A stretch of 64,000 nucleotides of DNA from Bacteroides intestinalis. GTDB lineage: Bacteria > Bacteroidota > Bacteroidia > Bacteroidales > Bacteroidaceae. Under the pieces are notes generated by a model. It was not told the origin of the DNA and made no database searches. It saw only the letters and a program-made list of their open reading frames with translations. Within the stretch, counting starts at the first letter, position 1, and each line of letters starts with the position of its first letter. Both the position numbers and the translations under genes were made by a program. Positions 35,333 through 42,445 of this stretch are shown here, one piece after another. The DNA is taken from contig NZ_CABJDN010000002.1 in the NCBI RefSeq assembly GCF_902364365.1, forward strand, positions 4,815 to 68,814. Direction: 5' to 3'.

Positions 35333-35668
35333 TCATTTCTTTATCTGCCTGGCACGCGCCCAAGTACAACGTCCCGTCCGGGTCATTTGGATTTCACATT
35401 GCCAAAGAGTGCCCTTCTCCACTGTTTTGAAATTAACATTCCCGTATCTTGGTCCGTAAAAACCGGTATGTTTTTGAAAAGCGAATAAGGCAATCCTCCG
35501 TCTGTCTTCTGTTCGGAAGTTGCATATTAGGGCAAACTGCCCTCTGTGATGCCACCATTCGGTACTCACAAGTTTTCCGATAAATGTTTCGGCTTTATTT
35601 GGGGCTATATAGTCCGCATAATAAAGCCCATCCGTACCTTTGTGATATTCTGATAAATCTGTTTCCAT
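35333..35668 (-). CDS. Small unknown protein in the tra operon (111 residues)
   Basis: This is a soluble, basic, aromatic-rich protein (including GQFALICNFRTEDRRRIALF and TGFYGPRYG), likely beta-rich, with no signal peptide. It lies between traM and a methyltransferase gene, 12 bases after traM's neighbour end. No family is recognised. It looks like cargo placed within the transfer operon rather than a channel part. Confidence 0.55.
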   Translation of the reverse strand: METDLSEYHKGTDGLYYADYIAPNKAETFIGKLVSTEWWHHRGQFALICNFRTEDRRRIALFAFQKHTGFYGPRYGNVNFKTVEKGTLWQCEIQMTRTGRCTWARARQIKK

Positions 35669-35680
35669 GTCATCATCATT

Positions 35681-36826
35681 TTAATTCCTTTTTTCCTGTC
35701 CGTTCACTAAATACACGAAAGTTCCGTATTTCAACTTGACTTTGTTTTTCTTGATAGCTTTGCTAATGGCATTGCTTGTTTTCTGGTAGGCATTGTTCAC
35801 CGCCTGCATCCCCCATTGTGCAAGGCTGTTTCCTGTTGTACTTCCCATACTCATGTTCATATTGCCCGACATTGCCCCGCTTGCTACATCCTTGCTCGTT
35901 TCCCGGAATTGGCTGTTGGGCACATACAGCCCCTCCATGCCATCTGTATCATAGAGTGAGAGACTCACTTTCACCAATTCGTCATTCACGAGGATGCTGC
36001 TGATATTACCTTTCACGCGCCCGGATGAGAATCCGCTTACCGTAGCGTACAGGTATGTTCCCCTTGCTATCACACACTCGCCAATCTCCACATCGTCAAG
36101 CAGGCGCAACCTCACGCGCGAGCCGTCCACCGCTTTGATGTTCTCGTCAATGATGGCTTGGATGAGTTTCGGTTCACGGACATTCTTCGACAGTGTGTTA
36201 AAGTAGTCCGAGGTTGTCTTCACCTTGCGTACCACCTCGCTGGGCGGTTCGTCCGCTGATGGCGTTTTCACAGCCCGGCTCTCTTCGTTGATGGTTCCGG
36301 AGGCTGCTGCTCCTTGTGGTGGAGCAATGTTGGCCGTGTCCGTTTCTGCCGGGGGTACAGTCGCGTTTTGCCCTCTCAGTCTCGCCTCTGCGAGTGCTTT
36401 TTCCAGTTCGGCAAGTGCTTCCTGTTCTCGTGTCTTGGCAGAGGCAATTTCCGCTGCCGCAGCTTTTTCCTGTTGTTCTTCCGTGAGCAGGTCGATGTCG
36501 TCCTGCGTGTATTTCGATTCATACTCTTCCTTGTTTTTATCGGGTTCTTCCCGGTCTATGTTATCTACAGCGGAGTAGTCTTGTATCTTACCCCATGATT
36601 TCGCCATATTCTCGTATTTGCTGCCTATGCCATCGTCCTTGATCTGTGCCCCCGGCAATTCGGGGTTCAGGAACTCCGTCGTCTGCAACGCCTTGTCTTG
36701 TATTTCTATCGTTTCTGTCTGAAACAGGTCGAAGATGAAATAAGACGTGCCGAGCAGGGGGAAATAAAGGATGGCGGGAAGCATATATTTCGGCTGGCGA
36801 AAATTGATTTTCTCCAATATCTTCAT
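35681..36826 (-). CDS. traM: Conjugative transposon protein TraM
   Basis: The preferred start is the ATG at 36826 (MKILEKINFRQPKYMLPAIL), 10 bases after the stop of the upstream gene. The ATG at 36871 would overlap that gene by 35 bases. The protein is 381 residues, with a membrane helix at ~17-35, an E/A-rich coiled coil at ~105-150, a proline-rich linker, and a C-terminal beta domain (GTYLYATVSGFSSGRVKGNI) typical of Bacteroides TraM. It is thought to be VirB10-like, spanning the envelope. Confidence 0.87.
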   Translation of the reverse strand: MKILEKINFRQPKYMLPAILYFPLLGTSYFIFDLFQTETIEIQDKALQTTEFLNPELPGAQIKDDGIGSKYENMAKSWGKIQDYSAVDNIDREEPDKNKEEYESKYTQDDIDLLTEEQQEKAAAAEIASAKTREQEALAELEKALAEARLRGQNATVPPAETDTANIAPPQGAAASGTINEESRAVKTPSADEPPSEVVRKVKTTSDYFNTLSKNVREPKLIQAIIDENIKAVDGSRVRLRLLDDVEIGECVIARGTYLYATVSGFSSGRVKGNISSILVNDELVKVSLSLYDTDGMEGLYVPNSQFRETSKDVASGAMSGNMNMSMGSTTGNSLAQWGMQAVNNAYQKTSNAISKAIKKNKVKLKYGTFVYLVNGQEKRN

Positions 36827-36836
36827 TATACATCTT

Positions 36837-37319
36837 TTAATTGAGTTGTACATATTTGCCTTCAATGGCACAATTTCTCAGTATCTCTGCGTTGTCTTCT
36901 CCGAAAGCTAATAGGATGCTACCGCGACTGGGAGAGTCACCTCGTGCTCCGCCTGGTCGGTAGAATCGGATGCGGTGGCGTAGGAATTTCATTCCCGTCG
37001 CTTTTGGAAAGATGACGTCCTGAAACATTTTGGAATCGCAACGGTTGAATAATAATGCAATGCCGTTGCCATGTTCTGCCAATTTCCGGACGAATAGCTC
37101 GATAAGAGGACGCGAATAGGGAGGATTGAGCCACACACGCCCTTCCCATATCTGGGACAACCCATCTATGTTCTGGTCATACATGACCTCGGCAGTCGGC
37201 CACAACGGATGGATGGGAGCGCAAGGGTCAAGGTCGAATTTGCCCAATGCGTCCAGTATCTCCTTTGGCGTGTACCATTCGTCTGACGAACGGACTGATT
37301 TTTCAAGCCGTGTATTCAT
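36837..37319 (-). CDS. Phage-type DNA N6-adenine methyltransferase (Dam; 2 of 3)
   Basis: This 160-residue protein of the small Dam-like family common in phages has S-D-E-W-Y-T-P-K-E-I-L-D-A-L-G-K-F-D-L-D-P-C-A at residues 12-34 and the catalytic R-V-W-L-N-P-P-Y-S at about 68-76. It has no restriction partner. It sits between traL and traM. Methylation of ICE DNA before or after transfer would be a sensible role; the target sequence is unknown. Confidence 0.85.
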   Translation of the reverse strand: MNTRLEKSVRSSDEWYTPKEILDALGKFDLDPCAPIHPLWPTAEVMYDQNIDGLSQIWEGRVWLNPPYSRPLIELFVRKLAEHGNGIALLFNRCDSKMFQDVIFPKATGMKFLRHRIRFYRPGGARGDSPSRGSILLAFGEDNAEILRNCAIEGKYVQLN

Positions 37320-37333
37320 AAGTACTCTTTTTA

Positions 37334-37705
37334 CTATGGTTTGTCCCCTCTGTTTTTATGTTCCCTTATTTCGACTTCCTGCAACAGCTTGTGCCGTTCC
37401 CGAAGCACTGAATCCTGCTTTTCCGTCGCCGTGCGACTTACCGGACTGTGTCTGTACACAGTTACCAAGCGGTAGGCGTTCCATACGAAAGCTCCGATGA
37501 CGAATGTAAAGACGATGACCAGAAACAGCGTCCGGTGTGCGTTGGCAAAGCCCTGCACCTTGGCCGCCGCTTGGTCGATGCGTGTCGCCTTGGCGAATTT
37601 ATGCCCGGCCTGCACCTCTCGCTCGTAGCGTTCCTTGTACTGCGGGTCATCTTTGTCCGGCATCTTCTCGCCGAACAACATCCGTTTGAATCCTTTGATA
37701 TTCAT
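37334..37705 (-). CDS. traL: Conjugative transposon protein TraL (DUF3989-like)
   Basis: This is a 123-residue single-pass protein with a cytoplasmic charged N-terminus, a membrane helix at ~58-78 and a short C-terminal helix. Size, topology and place between traK and traM match TraL of Bacteroides conjugative transposons. Its start lies 12 bases after the traK stop. Confidence 0.8.
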   Translation of the reverse strand: MNIKGFKRMLFGEKMPDKDDPQYKERYEREVQAGHKFAKATRIDQAAAKVQGFANAHRTLFLVIVFTFVIGAFVWNAYRLVTVYRHSPVSRTATEKQDSVLRERHKLLQEVEIREHKNRGDKP

Positions 37706-37717
37706 ATCTTTGGTGAT

Positions 37718-38332
37718 TTAATAGTTACTCTTTGTTTTTTGCTCGATATCTTTGTTCAGCAATGTGCGCCAGTTTACTATGAGCAGTCCATGCGGATTAT
37801 TGTCCGTTCTCGGCACACGTTTAAGTTGCCCTGCCGTAACCAGTTCGCGCATCAGGATATTACTCCGGCGCTCGATTCGCTGCCGACCATAGTAGGTGAA
37901 CTCCATATTCTTTTTGTCAAAGGAGATACTGTCACAGAATATCGAGAACACCGCGCTCGTACCCAATATATTGGAGTAAAATCCCTTTTCCTTGAGGGTA
38001 TTGTACTGTGCCAGTCCCGTCTCATCGACCAGGTACATCGCTTTTTCCATCGTATAGCGGATGTATTTGTCGTCCGGTGCGAGAGTAAAAAAGTAATGGT
38101 GGAACATTTCTACGTGGCTCTTGGCCTCCACGTCCAGTGTTTCGTCCATCGTCGTGCGGGTTACGAGTATAGGTACATTTCCGTCCAGCACATACACCTT
38201 TTTCTGCGCGTCCGTCACCATTGTCCGGGCAGTCCAGATACTTGATACGCTGATGATGATACACCCTGCAAGAAAAGCAGTGCAGATGATGCCCACCAGT
38301 CGGATTTTATTCTCCAAATGTTTGATGACCAT
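37718..38332 (-). CDS. traK: Conjugative transposon protein TraK (VirB8-like)
   Basis: This is a 204-residue protein with one N-terminal membrane helix (~12-32) and a periplasmic domain including V-E-M-F-H-H-Y-F-F-T-L-A-P-D-D-K-Y-I, the clearest TraK signature, and a C-terminal N-x-H-G-L-L-I-V-N-W strand. It is regarded as the VirB8-like assembly factor. It lies between an unknown gene and traL. Confidence 0.87.
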   Translation of the reverse strand: MVIKHLENKIRLVGIICTAFLAGCIIISVSSIWTARTMVTDAQKKVYVLDGNVPILVTRTTMDETLDVEAKSHVEMFHHYFFTLAPDDKYIRYTMEKAMYLVDETGLAQYNTLKEKGFYSNILGTSAVFSIFCDSISFDKKNMEFTYYGRQRIERRSNILMRELVTAGQLKRVPRTDNNPHGLLIVNWRTLLNKDIEQKTKSNY

Positions 38333-38338
38333 ATACCT

Positions 38339-38728
38339 TTATTTTTTCTTGTTAGACAATCGTGTGTATTCGTCATGTAACATTGTCATGACTGTATCAT
38401 GCAACTCCGTCAGAAATTTTTCGAACTTCCCGTCAAAAAGCTGTGTGTAATCTTCCCGCATGATTACATGCACGAATATCCACCAGACACGGCGGTTTCG
38501 ATTCTTGGCATTTTTCTGCAATTTGACCAGTTGCAGACGATAGGTAAGGTAAGTCATCATAGGGACAATATATCGGTTGTCCCATGTAATGGCTTCGTCC
38601 AGTTCTTCATATTCCGGATCAATTCGGTGGTTAGGTGCATAAACGAGTTCTTCGCTTATGCGTTCATTTGCATAGTGCACGAAACGCTCGTTCCTGCACC
38701 ATTTCTCAATTTTCTGTTGTACATTCAT
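38339..38728 (-). CDS. Small unknown protein between traJ and traK
   Basis: The preferred start is the ATG at 38728 (MNVQQKIEKWCRNERF); an ATG ten codons upstream touches the traJ stop. The protein is ~129 residues, basic and helical (RLQLVKLQKNAKNRNRRVWW) with no signal or membrane helix. No family is recognised. It is an insertion within the normally adjacent traJ-traK pair. Confidence 0.6.
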   Translation of the reverse strand: MNVQQKIEKWCRNERFVHYANERISEELVYAPNHRIDPEYEELDEAITWDNRYIVPMMTYLTYRLQLVKLQKNAKNRNRRVWWIFVHVIMREDYTQLFDGKFEKFLTELHDTVMTMLHDEYTRLSNKKK

Positions 38729-38757
38729 CTTTTGGATATTTAATATTAGGTTTATCA

Positions 38758-39891
38758 TTATCTCATCATCGAGCCGATACCGCCCGTAGCCGTCATTTTG
38801 GCCTGCTGCGCCACACCTTCTCCAAAGTTCCGTGTAGAGAAGGCCGTGTCGCCTTCAGGTATCATCCATGCTGCCAAGTCCGGCACGAGGTTTAGGCATT
38901 TCAGTGCCACGATACTTGCCGCCATCAAGTAGCCGGCGGAGAAGAAGCTGTTTTGCAAGTAGGCCGCCATTGTCTGTTCGCTTGCTGTGATTGCCGTCAG
39001 GTTTTCTACCTGTATGCACAGTACAATGTCGAATAACAGTAGCACATAGAAGCCGACGAAGTAGAGCATTGCACCATAGAAATGTACTGTCAGATACCTT
39101 ATAAGCCACTTCGCCCATGCACCTTCCCATTTGGGCAACAGCGAGAACGCCCATTGTATAGGTCCGAATATTGTTAACATGCCCAGTAGGATTTGCTGGC
39201 AATAGATGGTTGCCCACCATCCGATACGATACACAATCAGAGCGATAAGCATGATGATTTTGTCGATACCTACGATGACTCCTGCCGTCAGTGAGGTAAA
39301 CCACAGTTCGGCTGCGTCTTTCTCCATCTTCGTCACTTCGTCCACTCCGGTTTGTTCCATGGTCGCTTCTACCAGATTCGGGTCGGAGGTACCCGTGTGA
39401 GCGACATCTGCCTGTGCTTGCAAGCTTTGGTACATCGTGTCACGTACATGGATAAGTTGCTGCACTTCCTCGAATTTGTCCGCTATTTGGGTGGCTTCTG
39501 CCTCGTACAGATCATGCGTGTACGAGCCGATGCAGTTCGGGATGTAAGACAGGAAGTCAAGGAAACACCAACTGCTCCCACTGCCAGCCATACCCGTGTC
39601 TGCTGGCGGATACCACCAACAGAGGATGATTGAAACAGCCAAAGGACGGAACAGCTTCAGCACATCCAGTGGCTCATGTTTCACCATCATCTTGTACGCC
39701 ATTCCCGCTGCCATCACAATAGCGAACAGGGCAGCCAGTGCCATGCACATTTGTAGTATCCACCAGAACGGTCCCTGCGAGCCGGTAAAAGTCGCATCAG
39801 TCAGGAACTCGTTCGTTTGAAAAATCACATCGTCTATTTCTTCTTCAAGGATATTAATACCGAAATCCGAGAGTATATTTCCGTCTGCCAT
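38758..39891 (-). CDS. traJ: Conjugative transposon protein TraJ (VirB6-like)
   Basis: This is a 377-residue protein with about seven membrane helices. Landmarks are P-F-W-W-I-L-Q-M-C-M-A-L-A near residue 42, C-W-Y-P/W-W-Y-P-P-A near 93, G-P-I-Q-W-A-F-S-L-L near 238, and P-D-L-A-A-W-M-I-P-E-G-D-T near 340. These fit TraJ, the polytopic inner-membrane core of the mating channel. It is followed by small and traK genes and preceded by the DUF5045-like gene. Confidence 0.88.
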   Translation of the reverse strand: MADGNILSDFGINILEEEIDDVIFQTNEFLTDATFTGSQGPFWWILQMCMALAALFAIVMAAGMAYKMMVKHEPLDVLKLFRPLAVSIILCWWYPPADTGMAGSGSSWCFLDFLSYIPNCIGSYTHDLYEAEATQIADKFEEVQQLIHVRDTMYQSLQAQADVAHTGTSDPNLVEATMEQTGVDEVTKMEKDAAELWFTSLTAGVIVGIDKIIMLIALIVYRIGWWATIYCQQILLGMLTIFGPIQWAFSLLPKWEGAWAKWLIRYLTVHFYGAMLYFVGFYVLLLFDIVLCIQVENLTAITASEQTMAAYLQNSFFSAGYLMAASIVALKCLNLVPDLAAWMIPEGDTAFSTRNFGEGVAQQAKMTATGGIGSMMR

Positions 39892-39905
39892 ACGTTTTTG
39901 TTTTT

Positions 39906-40676
39906 TCAGTTCCCTTTGTTTACTGTTTCATCTCCGTCGCCGCTGCCACCCGTGTTATTGCCTGATTGCGGGCCGCGCACGGCAAAGCGCGATTCGTGCC
40001 ATCGGTTCACCGCATCGCGGACAATACTCTCCTTATCCAGAGTACGGTCAGCGGTAGCATTCAGTAGCGTACTTGTTATCGTAGTATTCTGCCGTTTGGC
40101 AAGGTAGCCGACAAGGATTTCGTTCTGTCGAGTTATATCTTCGTATATGCGCAGATACTCTTTCTTCCGCTGTGCGTTGGGCATATAGGCATCTTTCGTT
40201 GCATCAATGGCGCACTGGTAGATATGGTAATATTCCGTCCATCTGTCTTTATCCTCCGGTGTCCCCCCGACAGGCAAGATACGGTCTATGTTTCGTTTGA
40301 GCCGTACCATCTGTCCGTTGACCTTATCGCCTTCAGCGACCCATGCGATGTCCGCTTGACGGTCAGCCACGTTCAAGGCTTCTATCTTTGCCCGGCTCAC
40401 CAATGCCGAGTCGATGGCTTCAGCTTCGTCCGTTTGGTTGTATAGGTTGACGCCCGCCAGTGTGCGGAACGACAGTTTGTTCTTGACTGCTGCCGACTTT
40501 TTATACTTGTTGTGCAGTATGGAATAGTAGAGGTCGGGCGAGAGTGCTCCCGTACCGGTTTCCATTACTGTTACTTGGTTTTGTTTCGGCGAATCGTGGT
40601 TATAGGTCACGGATTGTGCCTTTGCCGCCGTGGTTGCAATTATTGTAACCGTCACGAGTAAGAGTATTCTGTCCAT
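39906..40676 (-). CDS. Exported helical protein, DUF5045-like, before traJ
   Basis: This is a 256-residue protein with a signal peptide (cut after TAAKA), a helical mature part, and a disordered G/D-rich tail. It resembles the DUF5045 proteins found next to traJ in Bacteroides elements, as far as I recall. It is probably a periplasmic channel factor. It lies 14 bases before traJ. Confidence 0.6.
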   Translation of the reverse strand: MDRILLLVTVTIIATTAAKAQSVTYNHDSPKQNQVTVMETGTGALSPDLYYSILHNKYKKSAAVKNKLSFRTLAGVNLYNQTDEAEAIDSALVSRAKIEALNVADRQADIAWVAEGDKVNGQMVRLKRNIDRILPVGGTPEDKDRWTEYYHIYQCAIDATKDAYMPNAQRKKEYLRIYEDITRQNEILVGYLAKRQNTTITSTLLNATADRTLDKESIVRDAVNRWHESRFAVRGPQSGNNTGGSGDGDETVNKGN

Positions 40677-40744
40677 ATTTACTTTCGGTTATTTGTTATT
40701 AATCTTTCAATACTCAATGTGCTTCAATCAGTTAATCACCAGTA

Positions 40745-41515
40745 TTATTCCACATTTCTTTTTATATTATATTCATTTCTAATCCTTTCCTCTCCCCGCA
40801 AGAAGTGCATATCATCCTTTTCAATACAAATACATTTTCTATTCGTATGAATACAGGCGATTGCAGTGCTCATGCTTCCAGAGGCAAAATCAAGGACTGT
40901 GTCACCCTCTTTTGTGTATGTTTTTATCAGATATTTCAACAATGCGACTGGTTTTTGATTAACATGAATCGTTTTGCCCTCTGATTCCGCAGTTTTAAAA
41001 TATTTCACACTTCGTGGGTATCTCGTTCCTTTGTTTTCATTTCTGAATGTAGGATTTGGTACCTTGTTTACTCCTGTCCAGTTACTTCCTCTCTTTGTAC
41101 GATTCTCATAAGGCTCACCTTCCTCCATGATTGGATAATAAGGAGTTCTGCCGTTACAAAAGATACTGATTAGCTCATGCGCTTTTAGAGGTTGCTTTTT
41201 AGCAAGAAGGAAATTGCTTGCTTTTGACTTTTCCCATACCCAGTCATATTTAAATTCGGCTAAATTGCCACAGCGTAAAAGGCTGCTGAACGGTTCGCTG
41301 CCAAATAAAGCCGTAGGCGCATTATCCTTTCTCACTCTTCTAATCTCCTCCCACATTTTCGAGAATGGTATTATCTTATCCCATTGCGAGGCTGTAATTC
41401 CAAAAGGTGGGTCGCATAGAACTAAATCAATACTTGATTCTGGGAGAAGAGGCATTACTTCAAGGCAATCGGCTTTATATAGCGTAATGTCTTTTTCAAA
41501 AACGATCTTTTTCAT
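40745..41515 (-). CDS. Orphan site-specific DNA methyltransferase (beta class; 3 of 3)
   Basis: This 256-residue protein has the D-P-P-F catalytic motif at residues 35-38 (IDLVLCDPPFGIT) and the SAM-binding D-F-A-S-G-S-M-S-T near residue 213. The order catalytic-then-SAM marks the beta class (N6-adenine or N4-cytosine). It has a target-recognition insert between the two motifs and no restriction enzyme beside it. It lies in the tra operon next to an interrupted small gene. Codon 1 follows the small gene by 11 bases. Confidence 0.85.
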   Translation of the reverse strand: MKKIVFEKDITLYKADCLEVMPLLPESSIDLVLCDPPFGITASQWDKIIPFSKMWEEIRRVRKDNAPTALFGSEPFSSLLRCGNLAEFKYDWVWEKSKASNFLLAKKQPLKAHELISIFCNGRTPYYPIMEEGEPYENRTKRGSNWTGVNKVPNPTFRNENKGTRYPRSVKYFKTAESEGKTIHVNQKPVALLKYLIKTYTKEGDTVLDFASGSMSTAIACIHTNRKCICIEKDDMHFLRGEERIRNEYNIKRNVE

Positions 41516-41526
41516 TACATCTTTTA

Positions 41527-41694
41527 TTAATGTCCATTTGCCTCTTGGTTATAGGCCAGATAGACTTGTTTGTACTTAAAGTTTCTTTCTCTGTTTGTAC
41601 TTCTCCGAACATTCAGGACGAAACGCTTTTCCTGCGTTTTAAGATATTCCTTATCAATTTCGGTACATAGAAGTCATAATCTAACTTGTGGCAT
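41527..41694 (-). pseudogene. Small gene interrupted by an in-frame TGA
   Basis: An ATG at 41694, preceded by a strong GGAGG site 6 bases upstream, starts MPQVRL and meets TGA at 41676-41674. The same frame then stays open for 48 codons (including EIDKEYLKTQEKRFVLNVRR and NFKYKQVYLAYNQ) to TAA at 41529-41527. It fits exactly between traI and the methyltransferase. It may be a nonsense-mutated small gene, a sequencing error, or a readthrough case. Confidence 0.5.
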
Positions 41695-41719
41695 TATTTA
41701 CCTCCTTCCTCTTTTACCG

Positions 41720-42445
41720 TCAATAATCCAGTCGTCCCGCATTGCGCCATCGTCCGAAAGCACCGTCAATAATTTCCCGTTTGGTACGTTCCCGGTAAAT
41801 CTTCGATTTCCAGTAGCCGATACGTACCTGTATGTATCTCCATGTCTCGATGTATGCCCGGTTCAAGTGTTGCTCAATGCTGTCCAGCGACTTGTTCACG
41901 GACTCCAGTACCATAAGCAGGTCGCTGGTCGAGCAGGCCGCTGCGCCCGTGGCATACAGCACGAGGTCGCTCACCGACTTATAGAGGTGTTCGCCCTCGT
42001 TGGCGATGTCCCGTATTGCTTTTTCATTGATAGTCAGTATCAGTGCGTCTGACGGCCCGATGTTCCCATGTTTCAGGATTTTCTCATGGAAAGCCTCCAG
42101 CATGGTCTTATAGTCACCGATACGGTCACTTACCGAACTGTAGGTATCCTTCACGTTCAGCACCGTCCGCAGGGACTGGTACATCACGTCGATGACATCA
42201 AAGGCACGGGTATAGCGGTCAAGGTCGATATTTACTTCCTTGTATTTGCCCGTCTCCTCACGGCTGTACTCGTGCAGCAGTTGGTTGCTGTATTCCAGCG
42301 TGCTTCGGGCCAGCAACAGGCTGCGTTGTTTTTTGTGGTCATTTATGTACGCTTCCACCGACACGATATCGAATGTCCATTGGCCCTTGGCGACATCGGG
42401 TAGTAGCGCAAGCAACGTAATGGCTATCAGTATAGTGCGTTTCAT
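41720..42445 (-). CDS. traI: Conjugative transposon protein TraI (DUF4141)
   Basis: This is a 241-residue exported protein with a signal peptide (cut after AKG), then Q-W-x-F-D and a long helical body; it ends with K-R-E-I-I-D-G-A-F-G-R-W-R-N-A. This plan matches DUF4141/TraI, a periplasmic helical channel protein (VirB5-like in position). Its start overlaps the stop of the 843-residue gene by 4 bases. Confidence 0.75.
   Translation of the reverse strand: MKRTILIAITLLALLPDVAKGQWTFDIVSVEAYINDHKKQRSLLLARSTLEYSNQLLHEYSREETGKYKEVNIDLDRYTRAFDVIDVMYQSLRTVLNVKDTYSSVSDRIGDYKTMLEAFHEKILKHGNIGPSDALILTINEKAIRDIANEGEHLYKSVSDLVLYATGAAACSTSDLLMVLESVNKSLDSIEQHLNRAYIETWRYIQVRIGYWKSKIYRERTKREIIDGAFGRWRNAGRLDY

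Noticed and set aside
37448-38245. A 265-codon plus-strand frame opposite traK/traL
   Set aside because: Fully antisense to two well-supported tra genes and without protein family features.
41674-41676. Selenocysteine at the in-frame TGA of the small tra-operon gene
   Set aside because: No selenocysteine hairpin is apparent after the codon and no selenoprotein family is recognised; a nonsense mutation is simpler.
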